The translations under genes and the position numbers were made by a program. A stretch of 11,565 nucleotides of DNA from Candidatus Thorarchaeota archaeon MP11T_1 (GTDB lineage: Archaea; Asgardarchaeota; Thorarchaeia; Thorarchaeales; Thorarchaeaceae). Positions 1-7,167 of this stretch are shown here, one piece after another. The stretch spans positions 1 to 11,565 of the forward strand of contig PJET01000151.1 in the NCBI GenBank assembly GCA_002825515.1, in the 5' to 3' direction. Each line of letters starts with the position of its first letter. Within the stretch, counting starts at the first letter, position 1. The notes under the pieces were generated by a model. It had not been told where the DNA came from. It did no database searches and saw only the letters and a list, made by a program, of their open reading frames with translations.

Positions 1-567
1 TTGTATTTTGGATATCTCATTGCGAGCTTAATTCCTTCAAGAAAGTCTGCTACAGTGAAGAGGGAACGAAAAGATCGATGGGATACACTAAAAGATGAAG
101 GTGCATTAGCTGTCTTCTCAATGATTATGTCAACATATGGAAACTTTATTATCATTGCATTATATTTATTCGATTTTCCTTGGATTTGGTGGTCGTATCT
201 CTCACTGCCATTTGTGATTCGCGTCGTAGGTGTTGTTTTCTCTGGTTTATCTGTTATCTATCTTTATTGGGCTGGCAGGGTCCTCGCTGAAAGTTTTTCA
301 TACACTCTTGAAGTTCAAGAAGAACAGAAACTTGTCACCTCTGGACCTTATCACCGTGTTCGTCATCCGATTTATACAGGTACACTCGCCTTTCTCATTT
401 GTCAATTTCTAATCGCCGATAACTGGTTGTTTCTTGTTCTCACTCTCATTTTGCTACCATATCTTGTGGTTCGGGTCAGGAAAGAAGAGGAAATGATGAT
501 TGAGAACTTTGGTGAAGCATATGTTTCCTATATGAAACGGACTGGACGATTCCTTCCACGGCTATGA
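1..567 (+). CDS. Isoprenylcysteine carboxyl methyltransferase / PEMT-type membrane methyltransferase, probably 5'-partial
   Basis: Integral membrane methyltransferase of the ICMT/phospholipid methyltransferase superfamily, which uses S-adenosylmethionine to methylate prenylated cysteine or lipid-type substrates within the membrane. The diagnostic signature GPYHRVRHPIYTG lies at residues 115-127. After the last helix comes the usual tail with an EE pair (about residues 162-163), FGEAY (170-174), and RFLP near the C-terminus. Hydrophobic helices lie at about 35-57, 66-92, 128-138 and 142-158. The frame is open from the first base of the window. The TTG at base 1 is not supported as a start by any visible promoter, and family members usually have another N-terminal helix, so I think the 5' end lies outside the window. 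The family is broad and the substrate cannot be told from sequence. Family assignment is firm; function is not. Confidence 0.8.
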   Translation: MYFGYLIASLIPSRKSATVKRERKDRWDTLKDEGALAVFSMIMSTYGNFIIIALYLFDFPWIWWSYLSLPFVIRVVGVVFSGLSVIYLYWAGRVLAESFSYTLEVQEEQKLVTSGPYHRVRHPIYTGTLAFLICQFLIADNWLFLVLTLILLPYLVVRVRKEEEMMIENFGEAYVSYMKRTGRFLPRL

Positions 568-753
568 TAATGAGCTGATTGACTTTCTCAATGACCGAAA
601 CATTACAAGTGCTCCTATTATGAAGGAGTAACTGAATGTAATAGGTTGAAAGAGGATGTACAAGATATTTAGTGGACCGCTCAAACCGCTTGGGGCTGGA
701 AGGTATCCAAGATGCATCATGAAGGACCAGACAAAATCAATTATCACTTATAG
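566..753 (+). pseudogene. Possible decayed coding sequence with frameshift and in-frame stop
   Basis: This gap holds no intact gene, but two short plus-strand stretches read like protein. The first, 566-631, is open to TAA and reads with a natural amphipathic composition (ELIDFLNDRNITSAP). The second, in another frame from 622 to 753, reads TECNRLKEDVQDI, meets a TAG at 670-672, then reads WGWKVSKMHHEGPDKINYHL before TAG at 751-753. A frameshift near 620 and one nonsense codon would join them. I do not recognise the family. It could be chance; the call rests only on composition. Confidence 0.22.
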
Positions 754-797
754 TAACACTACGAATACCTCCAACAAATTTTCCGTTTATTGACAAC

Positions 798-806
798 TTA
801 TATAAT
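798..806 (+). promoter_or_regulatory. TATA element for the 830-1306 gene
   Basis: TTATATAAT is centred 28 bp before the ATG at 830. That is the spacing expected if transcription begins at or next to the start codon (leaderless mRNA). It supports ATG 830 over the in-frame TTG at 812. Confidence 0.6.
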
Positions 807-829
807 CTGTATTGCCTACGCTAGGTTTT

Positions 830-1306
830 ATGACTGCTCAGAATTTTGATGAAATATTAACAAAAGCTTACAAAAGGATGCATCGATACACTTGTGCTGA
901 GGCATCATTGCAAGCTCTATTAGAGCTCTGGGAGATGAAGGATTCTCATTTGTCCTGGGCTACAGCTGGATATTTTGGAGGCATTCTCTCAGGAGAAACA
1001 ACATGTGGGCTACTAATTGGGGGCGGTGCTGCGATCGGTTTTAGGTGTGGACTAGGAAAAGACTCTAACCCAGACGATCACCCCGAAGCGAGAGGAACTG
1101 CAATTGAAATTGTAACTGAGCTATACAACGATTTCAAGGAGAAATTTGGAAGTACAACATGCAAGACTCTAACCAACATAGATTTCAGTGATGGTGATCA
1201 GCTTGGAGCATATATCATGGAGAAGAAATGGAAATCAACATGCGATATTTTTCTAGATTACACTCTCAGAAAGTTGAACTCCATGGTTGAAAACGGGAAA
1301 TTCTAA
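830..1306 (+). CDS. C_GCAxxG_C_C family protein (divergent copy)
   Basis: Small cysteine-motif protein of 158 residues from ATG 830. The family (C_GCAxxG_C_C, often annotated as redox-active or membrane-associated) has spaced conserved cysteines and a glycine-rich central segment; its biochemical role is not well established. Visible here: Cys22 in YTCAEAS, the central GGILSGETTCG (50-60) with Cys59, the following glycine-rich IGGGAAIGF, Cys111 in FGSTTCKTL, and Cys138 near the C-terminus. An extra Cys73 lies just after the central block. The canonical CGA..GA core is altered to CGLLIGGGAA, so this is a divergent member compared with the copy at 10431-10865. There is no signal peptide. An upstream TTG at 812 is in frame, but the TATA spacing favours ATG 830. 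The gene is convergent with the GNAT-OB gene. Confidence 0.85.
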   Translation: MTAQNFDEILTKAYKRMHRYTCAEASLQALLELWEMKDSHLSWATAGYFGGILSGETTCGLLIGGGAAIGFRCGLGKDSNPDDHPEARGTAIEIVTELYNDFKEKFGSTTCKTLTNIDFSDGDQLGAYIMEKKWKSTCDIFLDYTLRKLNSMVENGKF

Positions 1307-1362
1307 TGTGAATGGTACTTAGAAACTTCGAACCTGAAGAAATCTTACTTAATCTACCGAAC

Positions 1363-1391
1363 TCGGGAATAATTACAGTTTTTTATTCCGA
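1363..1391. terminator. Hairpin between convergent genes, possible two-way terminator
   Basis: TCGGGAATAA (1363-1372) pairs with TTATTCCGA (1383-1391), leaving one bulged G and a 10-base loop. The T run in the loop is T-rich on the plus strand and A-rich on the other. It lies between the stop codons at 1306 and 1401. In archaea T-rich tracts matter more than hairpins, so termination activity is inferred. Confidence 0.4.
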
Positions 1392-1400
1392 AACAAGTAT

Positions 1401-2192
1401 TTAGAGAAGAGTGATAATCATTCCCCATTTTCCTACGCTCATCTGAAGCTCAGCTCGATACGAATTCACATATCCTTCCTCAATTCGAATGTTTGAGTCT
1501 ACCTTGACCTGGGGAATCTGATTATTCCAAAGGACTAGCTTGATTGAACCTGTGTCATCTGTTAGAGTTACATCAGCTACCTTTAGCTCTTCACCTGTCT
1601 TTCTAGATGTCACTGGACGTGGTCCTGCAATACTATCTACATGCCCTTCAGCAATAACTCTTTGTTGCCGATCGCGAATGTCCTCAATCCTAGACATGGC
1701 TTTTGGAAATTTGTCTATGATTCTCTTCTCGTAATAGATACCATCCCATGAGTAATCATGTGTCTTGCCTATCTGCGTAAATCCAATACTCTGGTAAAAT
1801 GGGTTTGTTCTTGTGTTCCATTCAGGAGTACCCAGAACCCACAGGTCTGCTGAGGGATACAGGTTCCAAATTAGATTGAATGTTCTTGTACCAATGCCCT
1901 TCCTCATCTGGTCAGGATCTACCCAGATTCTTTCACATACCATGTAGTCTGGACCTCTATCACCTACAATGAATCCTCCAACGATATCGTTCTCCATGAG
2001 GATTTTATAGTAGTGGAGGTATCGATTCTTGATTTTGTCAATATTCCATTCGATCGAGTCGTACCCAGGAGGCCCGCCAGGTCCTGGGGCTCCATAATCC
2101 GAATCAGATTCAAACGCTTTCCTGCACGTTTCTGCAAGAGTTTCTGCATCTTCTATTGCTGCAGGTTGTAGTTCCACTGAATACCTACTCAT
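1401..2192 (-). CDS. GNAT N-acetyltransferase fused to an RPA/SSB-like OB-fold domain
   Basis: Two-domain protein of 263 residues. Residues 5-155 form a GNAT acetyltransferase. The acetyl-CoA pyrophosphate loop is QMRKGIG (95-101), following strand IWVDP, and motif B is NPFYQSIGF (130-138). Residues 168-263 read as a compact archaeal OB fold of the RPA/hSSB1 (SOSS-B) type: RVIAEGHVDSI, PRPV, KTGEE (198-202), VADVTLTDDTG (205-215), IKLVLWNNQ (217-225), then a final EGYVNSYRAELQMSVGKWG. OB folds of this type bind single-stranded nucleic acid, so the acetyltransferase may act on, or near, nucleic-acid-bound targets; that is inference. The substrate is unknown. Start ATG 2192 is supported by a TATA-like element 27 bp upstream. 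It is divergent from the MFS gene and convergent with the C_GCAxxG gene. Confidence 0.85.
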   Translation of the reverse strand: MSRYSVELQPAAIEDAETLAETCRKAFESDSDYGAPGPGGPPGYDSIEWNIDKIKNRYLHYYKILMENDIVGGFIVGDRGPDYMVCERIWVDPDQMRKGIGTRTFNLIWNLYPSADLWVLGTPEWNTRTNPFYQSIGFTQIGKTHDYSWDGIYYEKRIIDKFPKAMSRIEDIRDRQQRVIAEGHVDSIAGPRPVTSRKTGEELKVADVTLTDDTGSIKLVLWNNQIPQVKVDSNIRIEEGYVNSYRAELQMSVGKWGMIITLL

Positions 2193-2214
2193 CTTTCTGA
2201 CCCAGCATGCTATC

Positions 2215-2223
2215 GGATAAACC
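2215..2223 (-). promoter_or_regulatory. TATA-like element for the GNAT-OB gene
   Basis: Read on the minus strand as GGTTTATCC, centred about 27 bp before ATG 2192, consistent with a leaderless transcript. The match to the archaeal consensus is moderate. Confidence 0.35.
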
Positions 2224-2342
2224 TAGGTAAAGTTAGCTTCTCTCAGAAAAACCGAGAAAAGTGATAGTTCAATCTATAAGACATCAACCAGTTGTTTGAT
2301 GAAGCAGAGGAGCTGATCATAAGTTAAGCCAACAGAAAATGG

Positions 2343-2350
2343 TATTTAAG
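2343..2350 (+). promoter_or_regulatory. TATA-like element for the MFS gene
   Basis: TATTTAAG is centred about 31 bp before the TTG start at 2377, placing transcription initiation just upstream of it. AAGGT at 2367-2371, six bases before the TTG start, could act as a weak ribosome binding site. Confidence 0.45.
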
Positions 2351-2376
2351 ACGGACATCAGCCTTAAAGGTCTAAT

Positions 2377-3687
2377 TTGAAGACTCTTGATTACTCCCGA
2401 CTCAAGCTACGAGAATTCACTGGGCTCTCTACATTTCAAATTCTAACATATTTCCGAAGATCTATTGTATACTCCTTCTTGTCGATTTACCTCAGGTCCC
2501 TTGGTCTGTCAACCACTGAGGTGACACTAATGGCTACAGTCGGAATGATAGCCAATGCACTCACTCAATCGTTCCTCTGGGGTAATCTGTTGGATAAATA
2601 TCGAAAGCCTACAGAATTTGTTGTTATTGGAGAAATGTTAGCTGGATTTGGACACTTTTTCATGGTGTTTGGGTATATGTTCTTTTTAGGAATGAACCAA
2701 TTGGTTGTTGCTGGCTATGTTATAATATTCTCTCTAGGTGGCATCGAAGTCTTTTGGAGCATGTCCAATGTTGGATGGTCCACCTTGCTCTCCGAATTGA
2801 CAGCGATTGACGAAAGAAAAAGGATAATGGGACAGCTCTCAATCATTGGTGGTTTTGGGGGAATTGGCGGAGCTTATATGGGAGGAATTCTCTATGATAA
2901 TGGATTAGGATTTAGCAGTGGAATTATCTTCAATCTTGCAGCTGTTGTAATGATATTCTCAAGTGTCATTGTCTATTTTTCAATCCGTTTCAGAGACCTG
3001 GAATCAACACGGACATCTGACGAATCTGGATCTTCTAAGAATCATTCTCTTAGTGAGCTTCCTTACATATTACGAGTTGGATATCTAATTTTTATTGTAG
3101 CACTGATATTCATCAATTTTGGTAGAAATTCAATTGCTATCATCACCTCGCTCTTTCTCGCGGATCCAACGGGCTTCAATGCTAGTGGAGAAGAGATTGC
3201 TCTCTATAGCAATGTCGGAAATATTGCTGCTATGATCGCAGGACTTGTTGTTGGAACTATTGTTGCCAAAGCTGAAGATAACAAAGTAATGATGTTTGGA
3301 GTCATGCTATCAATGATAGCAATCTCATGGCTCATAATTACTCCTAGTTTTGTACTAGCCCTTATTGCTTCCTTTCTCATTGGTTTCTCGCAGGTAGTCA
3401 TCCAATCATCTAGTTACTCTATAGTTGCAGAAATGGCTCCTGAAAAATATCGAGGTAGACTATTTGCATATTATAATGCAACCTTCTTTCTCAGCTGGGG
3501 AGTTGCTGCAACATTAGTTGCAGGACCAATTGCAGATTTACTAATAGCTACAGGATTGTCGAATGCTGATGCCTACAGAGGTAGTTTTGTTGCAGCATTA
3601 GTTTTGATTGCAATCGGAATTGTTGCTCTACTCATCTATTATAGATACTCTCGAAAAAATCACCTCTTTATAGAAATGCCAGAATAA
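2377..3687 (+). CDS. Major facilitator superfamily (MFS) transporter
   Basis: Integral membrane secondary transporter of 436 residues, normal length for a 12-helix MFS protein. The N-terminal half has helices from about residue 27. The loop between helices 2 and 3 carries the degenerate MFS motif A, seen as WGNLLDKYRKP (68-78). A charged Ser-rich cytoplasmic linker (about 203-228) separates the two six-helix halves. The second half contains AEMAPEKYRGRLFAYYNATF, the typical segment before helix 11 in drug/sugar-type MFS members. The substrate cannot be deduced; similar archaeal genes are usually called multidrug or sugar MFS without evidence. Start is TTG 2377: the next in-frame ATG (codon 52) would cut into the first helices, and a TATA element and weak SD sit upstream of the TTG. 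It is divergent from GNAT-OB; no cotranscribed partner is visible. Confidence 0.9.
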   Translation: MKTLDYSRLKLREFTGLSTFQILTYFRRSIVYSFLSIYLRSLGLSTTEVTLMATVGMIANALTQSFLWGNLLDKYRKPTEFVVIGEMLAGFGHFFMVFGYMFFLGMNQLVVAGYVIIFSLGGIEVFWSMSNVGWSTLLSELTAIDERKRIMGQLSIIGGFGGIGGAYMGGILYDNGLGFSSGIIFNLAAVVMIFSSVIVYFSIRFRDLESTRTSDESGSSKNHSLSELPYILRVGYLIFIVALIFINFGRNSIAIITSLFLADPTGFNASGEEIALYSNVGNIAAMIAGLVVGTIVAKAEDNKVMMFGVMLSMIAISWLIITPSFVLALIASFLIGFSQVVIQSSSYSIVAEMAPEKYRGRLFAYYNATFFLSWGVAATLVAGPIADLLIATGLSNADAYRGSFVAALVLIAIGIVALLIYYRYSRKNHLFIEMPE

Positions 3688-3955
3688 AGTGGCTATTTCA
3701 TGCAAAAAACTGGATGATCATTCATGGAGAATTTTAGATCTTACAGGATTGACAATAGGCTCGTCCTCAAAGAAACTGTGAGTGTTGCTGACCAACCAAT
3801 CGTTGGACCATGGGGTTCAAAAACCAATATCAATTTGTGAAGTCTATAAACTACCGAGCTATTTGCCTAAGTCTCATTTCTTAGCTTATTTCTTCACATT
3901 TGGAATATTGATGGAAACTACCCCCTCTTTGATCTGAGATGGTCATTGCTTCAGA
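3688..3955. other. Intergenic gap between convergent genes; one 38-codon ORF of unknown status
   Basis: The gap separates the MFS gene from the small minus-strand membrane gene. A plus-strand ORF runs from ATG 3724 to TGA 3838-3840 (38 residues, starting MENFRSYRIDNRLVLKE and containing VADQPIVGPWG). It has plausible composition, but no promoter, SD or recognisable family, and a stop lies just upstream in frame. It may be a gene fragment. T-rich stretches at about 3876-3900 could end MFS transcription. I see no RNA gene or repeat. Confidence 0.3.
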
Positions 3956-4162
3956 TTAAGCACCAAAATATGCAAATGGTAGACCAAGAAATGGCGCAAT
4001 CAGATCAAAGATGTATATTACTGGTAGAAAGAATACTGCTATGTATTCTACCATAACGTTGCCATACATTGCAATTGTTCCAATTGAAAGTAAATAAGCA
4101 AAGATGAAACCACTAATCAAATAGATTAGTACTATGATACCTAATTTCTTTACGATTCCCAT
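3956..4162 (-). CDS. Small hypothetical membrane protein
   Basis: A 68-residue, very hydrophobic protein with two predicted helices: about 8-32, after the basic start MGIVKKLG, and 40-66. It has no catalytic motif and I do not recognise a family. I keep it as a real gene because its ATG at 4162 lies 28 bp downstream of a good TATA element (4185-4195), the same leaderless arrangement seen for confident genes here. It lies downstream of the DUF998 gene on the same strand but has its own promoter. N-terminus in and two helices suggests a hairpin membrane protein; the role is unknown. Confidence 0.55.
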   Translation of the reverse strand: MGIVKKLGIIVLIYLISGFIFAYLLSIGTIAMYGNVMVEYIAVFFLPVIYIFDLIAPFLGLPFAYFGA

Positions 4163-4184
4163 TTTAAACCACTCTTGACTATGG

Positions 4185-4195
4185 TTAATTTATAT
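4185..4195 (-). promoter_or_regulatory. TATA element for the small membrane protein gene
   Basis: Minus-strand reading ATATAAATTAA, centred 28 bp before ATG 4162. Strong AT-rich TATA match; predicts a leaderless message. Confidence 0.55.
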
Positions 4196-4270
4196 CTGAG
4201 TCATTGGAGAAATTTAAGTATATCTTGCAGATTGTTTGACGATTTTGTTAATGGAACATCCTATCCAATA

Positions 4271-4930
4271 CTACAGGTCTGTTTCACCAATCAAGTTAAG
4301 CACTTTTTCTGTACGCAGGAGGACACTTGCCAACACCGCTACCCATAACATGTAGCCATATACCATAATGCGCTCCACAAGTCCGACCCAAGGTGTTGGT
4401 TCTCCTGCTTCAACTTGAGCAACAACCAAGAAAGGTAAAGCGCCAAGTACAAGGTATACTAGGATTGTCCCAATCGAATAAACACGGAACTGCATACCAA
4501 ATACAATGGCTGTAAATCCTATTGATAGCAATATGAGGACCACTGTCACGCCTGCAAGAAGTTGATGCATGATATTTGTAAGTGAAGTCCCGTCTTTGCT
4601 TGGATTCATTGGGAAGAATAGTCCCACTGCACCAACAATCATGTATCCGATAAGTAAACCTCCTGTGAAATGTATGGTGCGATTCCCATATGCGTATCTC
4701 CAGACACCCAATCCGAATGCAGCAATTAGAACATCATATACAATGTAAAGTGGTATAACGAGTGGTCTTGAAGGAGCGCCAATAGCACCTAGCTCACTGA
4801 TATATTGAGAGGTAAAATCATAGTTTCCCCAAATCAAACCTCCGAATATGTCAGTAAAGACATAAATGAGCGACGAAAGGATACCACATACGAGTAAGAG
4901 CTTTCGCAACATAATTTCAGTATCAGCCAT
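4271..4930 (-). CDS. DUF998 family membrane protein
   Basis: Integral membrane protein of 219 residues from ATG 4930, with six hydrophobic helices. Features typical of DUF998 are an N-terminal helix followed by YDFTSQYISELGAIGAPSRP, a conserved extracytoplasmic segment, and FFPMNPSKDGTSLTNIMHQL around the middle, where family members carry conserved Pro, Asp and His residues. No biochemical function is established for DUF998; a role in the membrane is all that can be said. A GTG at 4945 in the same frame would add five residues. The gene begins about 36 bp after the stop of the beta-lactamase-fold gene on the same strand and has no visible promoter of its own, so the two are probably cotranscribed. 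Its C-terminal IGETDL matches, at DNA level as well, a segment near the end of that upstream gene. Confidence 0.85.
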   Translation of the reverse strand: MADTEIMLRKLLLVCGILSSLIYVFTDIFGGLIWGNYDFTSQYISELGAIGAPSRPLVIPLYIVYDVLIAAFGLGVWRYAYGNRTIHFTGGLLIGYMIVGAVGLFFPMNPSKDGTSLTNIMHQLLAGVTVVLILLSIGFTAIVFGMQFRVYSIGTILVYLVLGALPFLVVAQVEAGEPTPWVGLVERIMVYGYMLWVAVLASVLLRTEKVLNLIGETDL

Positions 4931-4965
4931 TTCGAATCCGACCACATACTAACATTGTGTTCTTC

Positions 4966-6198
4966 TCAAAATCCGTGGTACAAGTCTGTTTCTCCAATCG
5001 AGCGATACATTGCTGCACAAAGAGCGTCGCTTCTTGGATCTGTTGGAAATGAAGTTCCGAATCCATTGAGGACGTAACCATATCCTATTTCATATTCTGG
5101 ATCAGCAAATCCAAATGACCCTCCTGTCCCAGGCATACCATATGTGCTTGGAGAACCAAATGCGTGATTAGGAAGAGACCTCGAAAAACCAAGCGAGTAA
5201 CATGTATCTATCTTCAAAGCTAAATCTCGAAATCCTTTCAAGGGAGCTATAGGCGGCGCTTTTAGTTCCTTGAGTGTTTCCTCTCGCACCCCCAGCTCCT
5301 TTCCACCTGCTGCGAAGACGCCGTATGCATGAGCTATTGCACGAGCAGTTCCTACTCCTCCTCCTGAAGGAACCTCATAATTTCGAGTATAGATATGATC
5401 TTCATCTAAACAAAACTCAGTTCCTACTAACGCGCGACGAGCCATGGATCGTGGATTCATCGCTGCAAGAATGAATCTGATTGGTGATGTGCGCATAGCT
5501 GAAATACCAAATTTAGGTGCTCTTAGAGTAGCAAGTCTAGTATTTGGAATATCTTCAGGAAGTCGAATGTAGAAGTCAAGACCTAGGGGAGTGGCGATTT
5601 CATCCTGAAAATATTGTCCCAGACTACGACCTTTGGGGTCAATACGGCGCAGAAGCTCGCTCTGATAGAAACCTAGAGTCAGAGCATGATATCCATGCCG
5701 TGTTCCCGGCTCCCACACCGGTTTCTGTCTGGCTAGAACCACTGCTAAGCGGTCGAGGTCTGCTATAATTTCCCTGTTTCCTAATTCATCGAATGCAGGT
5801 AGTCCTGCCTGATGTCCAAATAACTGTCGTATGGTAATCTTATCCTTGCCCTGCTGAGCAAATTCAGGCCAATACTTTGAAACAGGGTCATCGTAGTCAA
5901 ATAATCCCTGCGAATGGGCAAGCGCCATCGCAAGAGCTGATAATCCCTTCGTGGTCGACCATACGAGTACCATGGTATCTTCTTCCCATGGCTCTTTGGT
6001 GCATTCGTTCCTGATGCCGCCCCACAAGTCGACTACTTTTTCTCCGCGGTAGTAAATACAACAAGCAGCTCCAAGCTCATTGCGGAGCTCGAAGTTATCA
6101 ACGAAGGCTTCTCGAACAGCTTCGAATTCAGGTTTAGCGAAACCTGAAATTTCATTGCTTTTGGCCACTTCGATTTCACCTTGGCCAGTTTGGCCCAT
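4966..6198 (-). CDS. Serine beta-lactamase-fold hydrolase (class C / EstB-like)
   Basis: Penicillin-binding-protein-like serine hydrolase of 410 residues. In this family the SxxK serine is acylated; members include class C beta-lactamases, DD-peptidases and esterases. Visible: STTK at 81-84 in VWSTTKG, the tyrosine motif GYHA (169-172, Tyr170) within PGTRHGYHALTLG, and the glycine-rich third motif GTGGSFGFADPE (357-368) followed by YGYVLNG. The His usual two residues before that glycine motif is Met355 here. It has no signal peptide, so is probably a cytoplasmic esterase-like enzyme rather than an antibiotic resistance enzyme (inference). The frame extends 23 codons upstream to ATG 6267, but those codons overlap the promoter region and look non-conserved; ATG 6198 with TATA-like sequence at 6217-6225 is preferred. 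DUF998 follows. Confidence 0.88.
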   Translation of the reverse strand: MGQTGQGEIEVAKSNEISGFAKPEFEAVREAFVDNFELRNELGAACCIYYRGEKVVDLWGGIRNECTKEPWEEDTMVLVWSTTKGLSALAMALAHSQGLFDYDDPVSKYWPEFAQQGKDKITIRQLFGHQAGLPAFDELGNREIIADLDRLAVVLARQKPVWEPGTRHGYHALTLGFYQSELLRRIDPKGRSLGQYFQDEIATPLGLDFYIRLPEDIPNTRLATLRAPKFGISAMRTSPIRFILAAMNPRSMARRALVGTEFCLDEDHIYTRNYEVPSGGGVGTARAIAHAYGVFAAGGKELGVREETLKELKAPPIAPLKGFRDLALKIDTCYSLGFSRSLPNHAFGSPSTYGMPGTGGSFGFADPEYEIGYGYVLNGFGTSFPTDPRSDALCAAMYRSIGETDLYHGF

Positions 6199-6225
6199 GT
6201 ATACCTTTAATATACCTTTGTATAC
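6199..6225 (-). promoter_or_regulatory. Promoter with 11-bp-spaced direct repeats before the hydrolase gene
   Basis: On the plus strand TATACCTTT occurs at 6200-6208 and 6211-6219, an 11-bp period (one helical turn), with GTATAC at 6199-6204 and again at 6220-6225. On the minus strand this gives AT-rich GTATACAAAG as the TATA candidate about 24-27 bp before ATG 6198. The repeats overlap the promoter and start, as an operator would. Function is inferred. Confidence 0.4.
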
Positions 6226-6248
6226 TTCATGTCTATTTGGAGAAAATA

Positions 6249-6264
6249 ATGTGCTTCTGCACAT
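6249..6264. promoter_or_regulatory. Perfect palindrome in the divergent promoter region, candidate operator
   Basis: ATGTGCTTCTGCACAT is a perfect inverted repeat with 6-bp arms and a 4-bp spacer. It lies between the two divergent TATA candidates (6217-6225 minus, 6276-6282 plus), upstream of both, where a dimeric regulator could act on both genes. No regulator gene is adjacent. Confidence 0.4.
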
Positions 6265-6275
6265 CATTTGTACTC

Positions 6276-6282
6276 ATATTTA
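6276..6282 (+). promoter_or_regulatory. TATA-like element for the E2-like gene
   Basis: ATATTTA is centred about 23 bp before ATG 6302, slightly closer than for the other leaderless genes. It lies 11 bp downstream of the palindrome. Confidence 0.35.
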
Positions 6283-6301
6283 GAAATGAGGTTCTTTGTT
6301 C

Positions 6302-7135
6302 ATGACTTCGCGAAGACAGAACTCAGAAGTAGAATCAAAAGAAAAGGGAAGTTCTCCTCCTTACAAAGAAATAGCCCGAAAATCCACAAGGCCAATAGAA
6401 CTTCTAAATAATCTAGCACCAAAGCATCGCATCTATGGCCTCGTTGAGATTGACGTTACTGATGCTAGACAATTCATTTCAGACAATGAGGCTAGGACTG
6501 GAGAGAAACTGTCTTTCACTGGCTGGGTAATAAAGTGTGTTGGACAAGCTGTAAGTGAGCATATTGAGGTCCAGGCTATGAAGAAAGGTAAGAAGAAATT
6601 GATTGTCTTCGATGATGTCGATGTTGGTATGATTATTGAACGACAAGTAGGAACACAAAGATTCGCCACTAGTTACTGTGTGAGGAAAGCTAATGAGAAG
6701 AGCTTCAGGCAAATTCATGATGAGATCCGCCAAGCCCAAAAAGGTGAAATTATTGAGGAAAGTGAATCTAACGAAAAACCTCCTGCATCAGTCAGAATCT
6801 TCTCACGCTTACCAAACCTACTGAGGAAGTTATACTGGAGAAAGATCAGGTCAGATCCTTTTCTGCGGAAACGTCTCATGGGCACAGTTGCCGTTACAGC
6901 AGTAGGTATGTTTGGAAAAGGTGGAGGATGGGCTATTCCAATTGGTCTGCACTCAGTTGTGTTTGCGTTAGGAGGAATTTCTACAAAGCCAAGAAATTAT
7001 ACTAATCCAACGGAGCTGGGAGAATTCCTTAACATGACTGTGATGTTCGATGAGGAGGTTTCTCTTGGAGCTCCTGCAACTCGATTCCTCGCTAATCTTT
7101 CGGAGCTCATGCAGTCGGGCTTTGGACTAGAATAA
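6302..7135 (+). CDS. E2-like 2-oxoacid dehydrogenase acyltransferase catalytic domain, active site lost
   Basis: A 277-residue protein matching only the CoA-dependent acyltransferase (CAT-like) domain of 2-oxoacid dehydrogenase E2. No lipoyl domain or E1/E3-binding domain is present. Family signs: PIELLNNLAPKHRIYGLVEIDV near the start, FTGWVIKCVGQAV (72-84), GTVAVTAVGMFGKGG (195-209), AIPIGLHSVVFALGGI (211-226), and the C-terminal GAPATRFLANLSELMQSGFG. The catalytic block, canonically DHxxxDGA, reads DEEVSLGA at 250-257: the His is Glu251 and the Asp is Leu255. Acyl transfer by the standard mechanism is therefore unlikely, and a binding or structural role is possible. It is probably cotranscribed with the flavodoxin-like gene, 32 bp downstream. 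An in-frame TTG at 6296 precedes ATG 6302; ATG is preferred. Confidence 0.85.
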   Translation: MTSRRQNSEVESKEKGSSPPYKEIARKSTRPIELLNNLAPKHRIYGLVEIDVTDARQFISDNEARTGEKLSFTGWVIKCVGQAVSEHIEVQAMKKGKKKLIVFDDVDVGMIIERQVGTQRFATSYCVRKANEKSFRQIHDEIRQAQKGEIIEESESNEKPPASVRIFSRLPNLLRKLYWRKIRSDPFLRKRLMGTVAVTAVGMFGKGGGWAIPIGLHSVVFALGGISTKPRNYTNPTELGEFLNMTVMFDEEVSLGAPATRFLANLSELMQSGFGLE

Positions 7136-7167
7136 GAATAAACGATTGTGGATGGGATCAATGAATA

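Noticed and set aside
562..747. Hydrophobic 61-codon minus-strand ORF
   Set aside because: GTG start, no promoter, and it is antisense to the protein-like plus-strand stretch; the hydrophobicity is a by-product of the other strand.
6199..6267. 23-codon N-terminal extension of the hydrolase to ATG 6267
   Set aside because: It would place the promoter repeats and TATA candidate inside the coding region, and the extension has no family-like sequence.
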